Part shown: positions 49,448 to 61,499 of the stretch, in pieces
Layout: the number at the start of each line of letters is the position of its first letter
Numbering within the stretch: the first letter of the stretch is position 1
Assembly (NCBI GenBank): GCA_905183005.1
Contig: CAJJDO010000012.1
Span: 1 to 64,000 of the forward strand
DNA from: Paramecium pentaurelia
Taxonomy: Eukaryota > Ciliophora > Oligohymenophorea > Peniculida > Parameciidae
Direction: 5' to 3'
DNA: 64,000 nt
Made by a program: the position numbers and the translations under genes
The notes under the pieces: model-generated
Told to the model about the DNA's origin: nothing
What the model saw: only the letters and a program-made list of their open reading frames with translations
Databases searched by the model: none

Positions 49448-52400
49448 TCACTCTTTTGTTGCTTTGGCATCTTTTGTTGCTTTACCATCTTTTCCAGTTT
49501 TTCCTTCTTCTTCTGAATTTTTATCAGCTAAACCGTCTGTTTCTATTTGGGAAAACTTACTTTTGCCACCTCTCACTAGAACACCTCTCTTTTTCTTGTT
49601 ATTTAATTTATTCTAAATTTAATTATATAAAATTACTTCCTTTGTGAGATCTTAAATATGTAAAGGATTTGGACCTTTATTACCAAGATCATAATTCACT
49701 TCCTCTTCCTATTTATTTTATTTTTATTTTCCATCTTTTCTTTTATTTTGTTGTTCATCCTTAAAAAGAATGTCAATAATTCCTTTTATTGTTTCTTTGA
49801 CACTATCTATTTCAGTAAAATTCATCATTTTATAAAACAAATACTTATGGGAAGGTATGCATTTATATCTTATTTCTAGTAAGAATTTCATGAAATTCTA
49901 ATAACTTGTAAATTCTTTTAATCTCTTATAAGTATTTGTAATTTCAAATATTAAATCATGATCCAAGGGAATTTTCTTTTCAAAGATATAAACACGAATA
50001 ACATCTTAAAATAATGCCTTGGTATCATCTGATTCATTAGCATTTTCTTATTATTATAATAATTATAAAAAGGCTTTTAACATTGTAATGTCATAAACAT
50101 TAGGAAATTTGACACCATAATCAGCCCAAATTTTTAAGGCATCTTCAAAAAAGTTGACATGAGATAAAAGCCAAAGTCTATAATCAAGTATATCATATTA
50201 ATATCTAAATCTCTTAGCATCATTGATAACTAATCTTGCATCATCTGGTAATTTAGAATCCAACAATAATTATGAAAATTTTCTTACAAATTCTTTAAGT
50301 TAGTCCTTTTATTATTATTTATATTCAGTCATAATTTTATTGACTTCAACTGGATCTTAAGTTGGAATTTATCTAAGTTTTCTTCCCATTAATTAATCTT
50401 TCAAAGATTCATACAAAGACATATATCTATCTCTCTTATTCTAATTAATTAATCTTTAAAATATTGGTTATAATTCTTCAAACTTTAATACCCATTAATA
50501 AGCATAATAGAATCCAATAATCAATTATTCAGCTTCTGCTTCAAAATGTTTAAATTAATATAATAAATTAACAATCTTTCTCATTTATGTAAAATTGATA
50601 GTTATTTTAGTTGACAAAAATGCATAAAAGAATTCAGCACAAGTTTAAGGAATTTTATTATTCTTAGTAATTTATGTAATCTTTTCAAATGTAGAATCAT
50701 AAAGTACAGTTTCATAAAGACAATAATGAGCTAATACTCTCTTATATAATAATCTGTTATAATTTCCTTCTTACATAATGTAATCCAATAAATAATTATA
50801 TCCTTTTGATCCAATTGAAAATGGTGTGCAAGTCTGATTAATATATTTTCCATAATTCTTTTCAATATCTCCATATTATGTAGTATATTTCACTCTTATC
50901 TTTTCATTCACTTCAATCTTATTCTTAACTTAACAAATGATCTATGTAAATATTATTTTTGATTCTAAAGGTTTTTTAGCTTCTAATGCCTAAATAAGTT
51001 CAGATATCAAATATTAGTGATAACCATCTTCACTTGATTTGATTCCACTTAAAAAGCTTTAAACATCTTCAACTAATTATTATCTTGACTAATCTTCTTT
51101 AAATAATTATTCAATCTAAAAATGAGCTTTAGCACTTAAATCTGTATTGTACAATTAATTATCAATTACATATTATTCTTATAATTGAGGTTAAATTGGT
51201 TTATCTTATTCAGTACTTTCAAAGGGTAATTTATGAACTTATTCATTTGTATCACTAGCTTTAGTTCTTCTAAATCTTTATGGTTATTCTACTTTTTAGA
51301 ACATTTCTGATTATTTTTTCTACTCTTATCTAATTCTGATTAAACTAAGAAATTATTAATAATATATTACTTATCACCATCCTCTGAAAATATTGATTTA
51401 AGTTATTATGTCTCTCCTTTCTCTAAAAGAATCTTTCCATGCTTTCTTGACTATTATTATTTCTTTTATTATTATAATTAATTTAATTCTTCTTATTATT
51501 TAACTTCTAAATCAATTGATTCAACAGATTTTAAATAATTCATGAATCCTGTTCCTTCATCTTTTGGAATTTCTTAATATTTTTAAGTGCAAAAGTTTGA
51601 TTTTAGTTTTTAAACAAATTATTTCTCTCTATATTCTTTAATCATTGGACGGTTTTCAATAATGATATTATGTAAAATTTTAGAAAACTTTGTAAAGGTT
51701 TTAACTCTAGCTAATCTTATTTAATTATATTATTATTTCTCTTCTGTGAGGGAAAAGATTTCTTCTTCCAAAGTCTTTTCTTAAGGTTATTCCTCAGTTG
51801 TTGTTTCTTATGTTTCTTATGGCTTTTCTTAACCTTCTTCTGTAGGTGTTTATTCTGGTTAAACTTAAACTGGACAAATAGTTTATAAAAGTGGTTAAAT
51901 TTTTGAATGTTTTCTTAAACGAGTTTAAAGATCAGCCAATTCTTTTGATATTTCTGCCCTATGCTTATATTTTCTCAATTTTCTTTTTCTTTGTAAGAAT
52001 TATTTTGTCAGATTATATCTTAAAAAGTTTCTATGTTATAGATTTTTCCTGTAAACTAATCTATGTGCAACATCAACAATATCAGATTTATAATTTTTAT
52101 AGTGAAAGAGAGAAGATAATTCTTTTTCTAATAATAATGTAGAGTTTTGTAAAACAGCCTCTTTAATTGCATTTTCTTTGACGTCATATGCAATAGTTTG
52201 ATTAGAGTATATTAAATTAGATGAACTTGGATTATAGCGAATTTAAAATTAAGAAACCTCAATATATTTCCCTTTTAAGAATATTCCATCAAGATTTGTA
52301 TAATTTTATAAAGTCAATGGTTTTTCTATAATTTAAATATTTATATACTTGATTTTTGTTGTTGATATTCAATTAGTCCTTTTTAGTACAATGAATAATA

Positions 52401-53767
52401 TGTTTTAACATTTAGGTTTTATAAAATTTATGGTAATTCCTATTCTAAATAAAAAGTATATCTTTCATCTCCCATTGTTTATTTAAAAATTTCTAAAATG
52501 TCTTTGATTGGAAAAGCATGTGTCAATCTTTATAATAATAAATATTATAATGCAATAGCTATAATTGCTTTATCAAATGTTTCAGATCCAAAAAATAAAT
52601 CTGCTAAATATAATTACAATTCTTTATTTAAATTAATCTTAAATTTAACATTCAATAGAGTAACAAGTTATTATTTTAATGATTCCTAATTTACTTAACC
52701 CCCCCATTAGATATTTAAAATACCCTTAAGAAAAGATTCATAATTAAGTAATTTAGAAGCATTTTCATTAAAAAAGAAATATTATAGTAATAGTTAATCT
52801 TATTCTGGGACTTTCTTAAGAAATTAATCAAATTTTTCTTAATCTTCAAAATACAATTCTTTGTTCTTCAATTCACAAAATCTGAGGATTGGTAAAAATT
52901 TAGTATTCTTATACTCTATTTCTTTAATAATTTAATTAATATTTTCTGGATTTAAATACTTCTAATAATGAACATAGAATTATTCAGGTAATTGATTAAG
53001 ATATATTTAAAATGATGGTCTGTTAAAAATTAAAGTTCTATTAATATATATTTAAAAATACGTAAATTATTCTTCTTTCATAAATCCATAAAGTCCACTA
53101 GTAAAATGAGATTTCAAAAATTCATAAACTTGAGATGGTTGAAAACTATCATATCTCATAATGAGGTTAGTCAAATTATAATTTTCAAAATCTCTCTATC
53201 TTTATTTAAATTTATCAAATAAATTTGGATTAGTTATCTATTTTTGACCTGTAAGTTCTCTATTCATTTATTCTGTGATATCTTCTTTTGTAGGCTTATA
53301 TGGTCTTATTTTGTTAGAAAATATATAATCTCTTTTATATTTGAAGATCTTCTTTTCATGTACTAAGTCTCTAAAGATTCTCTATTTACTAGTCCTACTA
53401 ATACGAGAAACTCTTTTTATTGGTTTTTGACCTTCTTAGCCTTCTTCACCTTCTTGTGTCTCAGTGATTGCTTCTTCAGCTTTTTACTTTTTTGGGTTGA
53501 AATATTAGTTTATTTTCTTGATCATCTCTTCTTTATTAGGTTTATATCTATAATAGCTTAATAGAATCCTTTTTAATAAAAAATTGCCTTAATATGAATG
53601 AGAATATTACTTTATTTTTATCTATTGATTTCTTATTATTCTTCATAAGTATATTTTAACCTAGTCTTCTTTTTTTCTGTATCCTAAGACTCTGAAAACT
53701 CGTAAAAACAACCTGTTGTTGGTAAATACCTCTAAAGGAGGGCTCGCTTTACATAGTTTTTAATCAT
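49448..53767 (-). CDS. Large uncharacterised helical protein (1415 aa)
   Basis: 1415 residues after three introns (53588-53610, 52326-52348, 51345-51370). The N-terminus MIKNYVKRALLQRYLPTTG is basic. The first 600 residues are helical (LLYRYKPNK-like SYYRYKPNKEEMIKKINQYF, YNLTNLIMRYDSFQPSQVY, QIYLNQLPEQFYVHYQKYL). A Gln/Glu/Thr-rich linker with QEKPQETQETTTEEQPQEKT follows near residue 660. The C-terminal half is again folded (LLYKRVLAHYCLYETVLYDS, LDYRLWLLSHVNFFEDALKI, FPNVYDITMLKAFLQLL). The end is Lys/Asp/Glu-rich (KTGKDGKATKDAKATKE). No known domain is visible. A seven-base homopolymer at 52699-52705 is in frame. It may be a ciliary or cytoplasmic complex component. Confidence 0.8.
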
Positions 53768-53865
53768 AAATAAATTAAAATTATTTATTAAACAGAATTT
53801 TATTTTCATTGAGGATATATGTTTGAATATTGGTTCTTTATTTTATACATATTTCTTATTTATCA

Positions 53866-55672
53866 TCAATTATAATAATTCCAAATCTTCAATAAGAAAT
53901 CAGCATCAGTGACTTTAATTTCTCCTACTGCATCAACCAATTTTTAAGTATCCTATTTTAATTTTGAATACTCTTGTGGCACCTCAAGATTATTTAAGAT
54001 TTATTTGTAAGTTTGAGCAGTGATAGTTGTATTAAATTTTTAAACATCTGGATTAACAAGGATATTCTATTCACCTTGTTTTCTAAGACTATAGATAGCT
54101 TTCTAACAATTATAAATTTAATGATATTACTAATTCATAATAATGATTTTCGATATCTTCAACATTTTTGAAATCAAGATAAGGAGTCTTAGTTTCATCA
54201 TTGAGAATTTCAGAGGGGAATAATTATTCTAAATCTACTCCTTCAAAAACTGATTTAGCATCAGGTACATTAGGAGGATTTAAGTTGTCACTATAAAATA
54301 CTTTTAAATGAGGATTCTTTCTATAATTAGATTCGAATTCAAGGTTGGCTTCTTTAGCTTTAGCTTCAGCTTTTGCAAACAATTCTTCAACTAATTTTGA
54401 AAATTCTTAATCTTTATCCTTAATTCTTTCTGTATCAAATTCATATGATTTTGTAGTTCTGCCACCATAAATATCTTTAGTTTCTTTCTTTTTCTATAGA
54501 TTTTCTAAATCAATATCTTCACTATCTGTATGTGTTTCATCAGCACTGATATATTTATCGTCTTTTTCATCTTTAGTTTGAGTTTCCTTCCCATCAAATT
54601 TCTCAATAAGACTATTATCATTAGTGATCATATAATCTTTTCCACCTTCTGATTCAAATAAATTAATTTATGATTTTGCAGCTTACATAATTTATTGAGC
54701 AGTTGAATTATCCATTTTTACTATTGTAATATATTTATCCCATAATTCAAGTAGATTATATAATCTTATAAGTTATTTATTCATTTCTTCTAATCTTTTT
54801 ACTGGATTTGTTTCAAGTTCTTCTATTTTTTAAGCAATAACAGTTTAAAATGCACTATTTACTTTGTCTAATTATTCAGCCATTTCTTTTTCACTTAATT
54901 TTTTGTCTGTTAAAATAATTGCTTGACAAGTATCCCATTCAAATTTTAAATTCCCTAAGAGATTATCTTATTTTAAGAATTTGATTAAAGTCACAATTCT
55001 TTGATATAATGGCATACCAAGTCTATTTTTCCATTCTAATTAGATATTTGGATCATTTAATCTAAATGTATATATATATTATATACTTATCAATTTCATC
55101 ATATTAAGCTGTTTCATAAAGAATAGCTTTTTCTTGTAAATCATGATAATATGACATTTCATCTAAAACAGTATCAGGAATTAATAGATTTCCAACTAAT
55201 TTTTCATATGAATTTTTATCAGAAATCCAATTTTTTGATTCTTCATTTAATACTCTAATAATTTATTGCCTATTCATTTTTTTAATGTCTTATTCAACTA
55301 GATATTTTTTGACTCTTTCATTTCTAACTCTTCTAATGTCTTATAACTTATTGAATTATTATGTTGCATTAAATGTTTAGATTACAGTTTAATTTCTTCT
55401 ATGAATATCAAGTCTCTCTTATTTTGCTTTTTCTTTTGCCAAATAGTCATCTATATATTAATTTTCAATTTTAGTTTATTCTTCCCAAAAGTCCTTGACG
55501 ATTCTTGACCTATACTTTGATATCTTTAATTTCCTACCTAATTCATTAAATGTTTATATTCAATCCTTTCTTTATCATACTCTGACATCTTAGGGGCTGG
55601 CCTTCTTAATTTATAATTAAACGAAGGAACACAAACTAACTGTCTCTTTCCTACCCTAATTAATTGTAGCAT
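53866..55672 (-). CDS. Probable mitochondrial protein, acidic and helical
   Basis: 576 residues after three introns (55515-55537, 55062-55086, 54103-54130). It starts MLQLIRVGKRQLVCVPSFNY, a basic, amphipathic, acid-free leader typical of mitochondrial import, followed by KLRRPAPKMSEYDKERIE. The body is helical and charged: RIVKDFWEEQTKIENQYIDD, WISDKNSYEKLVGNLLIPD, LIRLYNLLELWDKYITIV and VFEGVDLEQLFPSEIL. An acidic linker (DETHTDSEDIDLENLQ) lies in the middle. No catalytic motif. Ciliate mitoribosomes and respiratory complexes carry many such lineage-specific subunits, so that is the leading guess. Its start lies 27 bp from the stop of the transporter gene upstream. Confidence 0.75.
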
Positions 55673-55699
55673 ATTAAATATTTTAATTTTATTTTAATA

Positions 55700-57124
55700 T
55701 CAGGATTTAAATATATCATAAAATTATACAAATAAATTGTATATTCCAATTCCCATCATCAAAGTGTAGAATGCAATCCTAGCAAACATAGGAATCGAAT
55801 TCTTATCCTTATGATTCACACAATTTTATTGAGTATTAAATTAATCATCTTCATCCCCTATCAAAGTGACCTTATTCTAACTGTAATAACATTTCAAATG
55901 CAAACTGATTGGAACTATGTAAACTAATAAGAACCCACAAACTGCTCCATCAAAAGAAATTACAACTCCAACTGGAATGTTCAAAATTTAGATTGTTAAA
56001 CATAAAACCATAAACAAAATGCTGAATCCCCAATATACCATTTTAGATGGTTCCTTCTTATTATAAAGAACTTCCAAAATCTAATATTTGCTAATATTAT
56101 TAAATATTGGAAATGCTGTAACCAAATGTACTAAAAATAAACTCTCTATTATAATAATCTCTACATCTGATTTCTTAAAACAATTAAGAATCGTTTAAGC
56201 ATCATGAACATTTTCAATTCCCTAAATTAATTTATAATATTACCAGAATTCCAATTGAACCAAATATTCCAACTATGCCATAAATTATTCCTGCAATTGT
56301 ATAAGCTATAGCCAAATCTCTAGAATTATTATCTCTCTTTTCATTATTTTTCATTAATTATCCTATAGCATTATGAATCATAAAGGCTAAAGCAAATTAA
56401 CCAGCAGGTTAACTAAATTCCCAAGACCATAATGTTATTTATTGGAATTTTTATGAAATATCCTCACTTGTCAAATTAACTATAAAAATATAAATGATAA
56501 AGATTCCATATGCAAATAAAGCAATTACTCCATAATGAGCTATTTTAACAATTGTTGTAATATCCTTAATTAACAATAATGTTGATAGTGGAAGAAAGAC
56601 TATCAAAGCTTACCATTAAATTGAATACCTTAAAAATTATAAAGTAATAAATACTTATTAAATACAAAATTTTCACTTGCATCTGCAAATTCAATATCAT
56701 TGTAGCTTAAAATGTATGTTGTAATTGGGTATAATGTAAGATTGATTAATTGAAAGTAAATGATTCCCACAATAAACAATAAGGTGCCAGAACAAAATCT
56801 GAAAGCTTGCATCCATGGTTTACCTAAAATTCTTTTGATCATATGTTCAGTATCTATTTCCTAATCTTTTAGATGAAGTATTAAAAGAGAACAAGTATTA
56901 TATTGAACAAATCCCAATATAATCATAATCACTGTGCAAGAAATCACTCCATAATTCAAAAATACTAATGGTAACACTAAACATAAAGATCCAACCATTG
57001 AATTTACTATTCCAACAATTGTTTGCAAACTAGATTATGTTTTATCTGGTCTTTGAATAGCTAACATTGATAGTACACTTGAGCTTTTTGAAGCTTTTCT
57101 GTGTTTGAATCGTGCTTCTTCCAT
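55700..57124 (-). CDS. Amino-acid transporter, AAAP family
   Basis: 458 residues after two introns (56629-56654, 56222-56243). A short basic cytosolic head (MEEARFKHRKASKSSS) leads to about eleven membrane segments. The first is the family hallmark TIVGIVNSMVGSLCLVLPLV, followed by GVISCTVIMIILGFVQYNT, WMQAFRFCSGTLLFIVGIIY, ALIVFLPLSTLLLIKD, FAYGIFIIYIFIV and GIIYGIVGIFGSIGIL, and near the C-terminus GVVISFDGAVCGFLLVYIVP. Unwound TM1 G-x-V-N-x-M-V-G-S-G-like residues fit amino-acid/auxin permeases (SLC36/SLC38 type). Substrate unknown; a plasma-membrane or vacuolar site is likely. Confidence 0.88.
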
Positions 57125-58276
57125 TCAAATTAATTTATATAATTAACAATTGCAACTACAAAATCGTTTTATAATCCAAATCCATGATGTAAATACCTAT
57201 TAGTAATGATGAATTCTTGATAAGTTGTAATAATAATTTGATATAATTAATTTTTCTAAGAATTTAAACGCATCATTATAATAAATAATAATAATACTTC
57301 ATTAAAAAGATTTTGCAAGCCATTTGATTCTCTAATAACAATTCAAATTCTTTTATTTTATAATTTTTTCATAATAATATTCATAAATGTCTAAATATTA
57401 TTATGAATATATAAATAGCACAAATAATTTACTATTGAATTTTCAGATACTCAATTCTCTAGTTTAATTAATCAATTTAATTTGTAGACCCTTAAATTTA
57501 TTTAATTTTAGATGTTTATTAAAATCTTTATATGTTTCAACTGAGTTTTATTTTGAAACTCAATTAAGTGTTTAAATTATACATTATCAAGATTATAATA
57601 GACTTGCTACTCAATCAATTAAAAATTTAAACATAAAACATGATTTCTTATTGCATAAACTTAAATAAACCATAATTTTGATTATTTAAATATTTTATGT
57701 AGAAATTTATTTATTGTTCTAATTCAAAGTTCAAATTTATTATTCCAAATATCTTAGTATAAAGAATGATGATTATTTTGATAATAATTTTTATCATTCT
57801 TGCCTTCATTTTGGAAAGTTTAACAAGAGAAATGAATTTGTTTAATAGAAGAAAAATAATATTATTGAAATATAGTTGAAAAATTATAAAATTTTGTTTC
57901 TCCTAATTATTAATATTTATTATCTATTATGATTTATATACAAATTCCATTTCAAATAAAAAAATAGCATATAATATTCTAATACTCGTATCAATATTTT
58001 TTGCTTTTCTATTTCAAAGTCTATAACTTACATATTTTTTCATTTTTTATTAATTAATAAAATAAATGATTTATATATTAAAAACAGAAGGTCTATTTCA
58101 TTTATCCTTTTAGTTTATTAACAAATACCTTACCTTTTGATTTGAAAATTATTAATGAAAGTCAGTGTTATAACTTAAAATAAATAAGCTTTACAGAAAG
58201 ATCATATCAATTGAAAAGTTGAAATTTAATAAGCAAATTTTGATCTAATCTATTTTTAATTCTGAATTCATCTTAT
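57125..58276. other. Long intergenic region
   Basis: About 1.15 kb, one of the longest gene-free stretches here. Frames in both strands are short or lack start and domain content, and I see no RNA gene or tandem repeat. It separates the transporter promoter from the duplicated block downstream. Confidence 0.5.
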
Positions 58277-58309
58277 ATGATCCATATTTTCTAAAAAAAT
58301 ATGGATCAT
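58277..58309. repeat. Perfect 14-bp inverted repeat, 5-nt loop
   Basis: ATGATCCATATTTT (58277-58290) is followed after CTAAA by its exact reverse complement (58296-58309). It lies about 105 bp ahead of the zinc-finger gene. A hairpin of this length could form in DNA or RNA, or be the footprint of a small mobile element; there is no evidence to choose. Confidence 0.8.
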
Positions 58310-58413
58310 TAAATTGTAGAATTAATACACACTTTAATTATTTTATAGAAAATAAGATTTATAGTTAATATAAATACTTTATAATGGAACTTGATCTTTA
58401 AATAATATATATT

Positions 58414-58800
58414 ATGAATAATCTTGAGTTTGGACCTTAAGTAAGTTAGCAGTTGATTAGATTACTTCATGCATTGATAAAAAAACATGAAGAATTGGAA
58501 AAACTAAACGATGATGATCTGTAAAGGTATTAAAAAATGAAAAATGAGGATCCTTTACGATTCTTAAATATATAATAGTAAAATCATTAAAAAAAATGTT
58601 CAAATAAGATTCCTCTAAAGAATAGACTTACAAAAAGAAAAAATTTTATTTTTGAGAATAGTTACTATTGTGGGATTTGCTTCTCAAGATGTTAAAAATC
58701 TTAAATATTAGGTTAACATTTTCAGCAATTTCATTCATAAAAAAACCTTCAATCAGATTCAGATACTAATCAATAATCATAATAAGGAAAATAATAGTGA
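58414..58800 (+). CDS. Single C2H2 zinc finger protein
   Basis: 128 residues without an intron. The head MNNLEFGPQVSQQLIRLLHA and a helix (LHALIKKHEELEKLN) lead to a basic segment (KNRLTKRKNFIFENS), then one C2H2 finger with CGIC...H....H spacing: C-x2-C-x12-H-x4-H, preceded by an aromatic YY. The tail is Gln/Ser/Asp-rich. A lone finger with basic flank suggests RNA or DNA contact. From codon 14 onward the gene lies in the first copy of the 1073-bp duplication; the second copy lacks the start. Confidence 0.7.
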
Positions 58801-59527
58801 ATAATTATAATTTGAATTTATTTTGAAAAATTATATTAATTTATAATATGAATACTTGGGAGTTCTTATAAAATCTAGATATAAATTTTTATTTGAGATC
58901 AAATAATAATAAAGAGATAATTATTGAACCTTATGATAGTAAATTGGTTTATAAAAACTCAACTTGTAATATGTTATTATTTTATTATTTTCTACTTCTT
59001 TGACAGAATTCTATTGAGAGATAAATATTTTATAAAAGATCTCTAATAAATCCTTTAATTTATGATTGATCTAAAAATTCACTTAATTATTAAATGTCAA
59101 TTAATCTAAAATATTAAAAGACTATTATTAGATTAGATTACTTAATTAAGTGATTGTAGATAACATGCTAATATATAGAGTATATTCTATTAAAATTATA
59201 ATGAATTTACAAAAAAATTGATTCTTTTTAGTACAAATTTTGAATGATCCTTATACAAATTTTATATTAGTATTGCACTCCTATAAATGAAGTAAGGGAA
59301 CTAAACAAATAGATTATTTGTTTAAAATAAAATTAATCTAAACTTTATTTCTAATATTATATTTCTATAAAAATTATTAGTTGATTTATAGAATTTCTAC
59401 CATTAAAAACAAGAATTAACAATTGATATATGACTTCTGTTAGAATTATACTCATATATTTATTTGAAAATATTTGAATATTTATTTTCTCTTAATATTA
59501 TCATAATAATTTTTGCTGTATAGGCTT
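58455..59527. repeat. 1073-bp direct repeat, copy 1
   Basis: From GATTAGATTACTTCATGCAT to GCTGTATAGGCTT this block recurs at 59529-60601 with no difference that I can find by reading both. It carries the zinc-finger gene minus its first codons and the small gene at 58848. It ends at the single N. Confidence 0.93.
58848..59247 (+). CDS. Small helical protein, unknown (copy 1)
   Basis: 121 residues if a 34-nt intron (58973-59006) is removed; intron-free length is a multiple of three. It reads MNTWEFLQNLDINFYLRSNN, then KEIIIEPYDSKLVYKNSTC, LLRDKYFIKDLQQILQFM and ends KKLILFSTNFE. It is mostly helical, with many Ile, Leu, Lys and Gln. No family recognised. The intron is at the long end of the range and ends TTTGACAG, so the model is only moderately sure. 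Confidence 0.45.
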
Positions 59528-59528
59528 N
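59528..59528. other. Single unresolved base (N) at repeat junction
   Basis: The only N in the window, exactly between two identical 1073-bp blocks. It is a typical trace of two contigs joined without merging their overlap. Confidence 0.95.
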
Positions 59529-60601
59529 GATTAGATTACTTCATGCATTGATAAAAAAACATGAAGAATTGGAAAAACTAAACGATGATGATCTGTAAAG
59601 GTATTAAAAAATGAAAAATGAGGATCCTTTACGATTCTTAAATATATAATAGTAAAATCATTAAAAAAAATGTTCAAATAAGATTCCTCTAAAGAATAGA
59701 CTTACAAAAAGAAAAAATTTTATTTTTGAGAATAGTTACTATTGTGGGATTTGCTTCTCAAGATGTTAAAAATCTTAAATATTAGGTTAACATTTTCAGC
59801 AATTTCATTCATAAAAAAACCTTCAATCAGATTCAGATACTAATCAATAATCATAATAAGGAAAATAATAGTGAATAATTATAATTTGAATTTATTTTGA
59901 AAAATTATATTAATTTATAATATGAATACTTGGGAGTTCTTATAAAATCTAGATATAAATTTTTATTTGAGATCAAATAATAATAAAGAGATAATTATTG
60001 AACCTTATGATAGTAAATTGGTTTATAAAAACTCAACTTGTAATATGTTATTATTTTATTATTTTCTACTTCTTTGACAGAATTCTATTGAGAGATAAAT
60101 ATTTTATAAAAGATCTCTAATAAATCCTTTAATTTATGATTGATCTAAAAATTCACTTAATTATTAAATGTCAATTAATCTAAAATATTAAAAGACTATT
60201 ATTAGATTAGATTACTTAATTAAGTGATTGTAGATAACATGCTAATATATAGAGTATATTCTATTAAAATTATAATGAATTTACAAAAAAATTGATTCTT
60301 TTTAGTACAAATTTTGAATGATCCTTATACAAATTTTATATTAGTATTGCACTCCTATAAATGAAGTAAGGGAACTAAACAAATAGATTATTTGTTTAAA
60401 ATAAAATTAATCTAAACTTTATTTCTAATATTATATTTCTATAAAAATTATTAGTTGATTTATAGAATTTCTACCATTAAAAACAAGAATTAACAATTGA
60501 TATATGACTTCTGTTAGAATTATACTCATATATTTATTTGAAAATATTTGAATATTTATTTTCTCTTAATATTATCATAATAATTTTTGCTGTATAGGCT
60601 T
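59529..60601. repeat. 1073-bp direct repeat, copy 2
   Basis: The same block as 58455-59527, offset by 1074 bp. It contains a truncated zinc-finger reading frame (59529-59874, no start codon) and a second copy of the small gene (59922-60321). It continues into unique sequence at 60602. Identity over this length in a genome this AT-rich argues for a very recent or artificial duplication. Confidence 0.93.
59922..60321 (+). CDS. Small helical protein, unknown (copy 2)
   Basis: Identical to the gene at 58848-59247, shifted by 1074 bp, including the 34-nt intron (60047-60080). If the duplication is an assembly artefact, this is not a separate locus. Confidence 0.35.
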
Positions 60602-60795
60602 CATTTTGAAATTTATTATTTTTGCTCTTATCTTATTATAGAGTTTAGAAAAATTGTTTAAGAATCTTTAACTATTTTATATAGTATATCTTAACTTAAA
60701 CTCTTTAATAATGTAAGCCTAATTTAAAATTCCTTTTAAAATTATTATTCTTTTTTTCATTAATAAATATAGTTGTAATATAGGATAAATATGGA
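60322..60795. other. Intergenic spacer at repeat end
   Basis: The tail of repeat copy 2 and 190 bp of unique AT-rich sequence. No gene seen. Confidence 0.5.
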
Positions 60796-61116
60796 TCACT
60801 CTTTTATAGCGAGATTGGATGAAAGTTTTGAAGGGTTTTTTAAAATGGATCTAGATGGGTTCTTAATACGGACATCAAGGATAGGATTAATCCAATGTAC
60901 ATTTTAATATCCTTTTAATTTTTCTATTGTTTTTCTTATTTAAATAACAGTTTGCCATGGTTTATAATCACAGACAATTAATTTTTCATTGAATGAGATT
61001 TTTGTTTCATCAACTTCAATCAAATCTTCAATAGGTTCTTCTTCAATTAGTATTTTTTGATGTTGACTTAATGGAGCCATTTTTTCTATTTTAAACTTTG
61101 GTGATTGAGCCATCAT
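60796..61116 (-). CDS. Small uncharacterised protein (106 aa)
   Basis: One frame without introns, from the first of two adjacent ATG codons (61116 or 61113) to TGA at 60796. It reads MMAQSPKFKIEKMAPLSQHQ, an acidic stretch EEEPIEDLIEVDETKI, then a compact segment with VCDYKPWQTVIQIRKTIE and WINPILDVRIKNPSRSIL. Charge and hydrophobic pattern look folded. No signal peptide or membrane segment. I do not recognise a family. Confidence 0.65.
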
Positions 61117-61499
61117 TTTTATTTAAAAATAATTTTATAGATTTCTTAGTTCTAATTTGATCAAATTATGTTTCAATAATAATGCGTAATAACTACAATA
61201 TTATACATTTAATCTCGAATTTGATCAATTAAAATCATTTGAAAAAACTCATATAATTGTATAAATGACTAATTTGATAATAGTAAAGTAAAAATTAGGT
61301 AATTCAAATTTAGATACATAATCAAAGAAATATTAAAATATATTATTGAAATTTTCTATAAAGTTTAATTAATGAATAAAAATAATAATATTTAGAAACA
61401 AATAATGATTAGACTAGACTTTAGATAATTAAATAAGAAAATAATAGTAGATCATATTTTATGCTAATTTATATATCAAAGTTATTTATGATTTTTTTT
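61117..61499. other. Intergenic spacer
   Basis: 383 bp, AT-rich, between two minus-strand genes. No gene or repeat seen. Confidence 0.55.

Noticed and set aside
52471..52476. Separate gene start for the minus strand at MGDERYTFYLEQELPQ
   Set aside because: The frame continues upstream without a stop to 53767 and the ATG is internal.
52699..52705. Seven-C run (G run on the minus strand) as a frameshift site
   Set aside because: The minus frame reads through it as Trp-Gly-Gly with good protein sequence on both sides.
52498..52971. Plus-strand frame of 157 codons starting MSLIGKACVNLYNNKYYNA
   Set aside because: It is antisense to the continuous minus-strand gene 49448-53767, whose frame is open across it and joins good protein sequence on both sides with short introns.
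55515..55560. Apparent frameshift after KHLMNQ in the mitochondrial protein
   Set aside because: A 23-nt intron (55515-55537) restores the frame and gives a length divisible by three.
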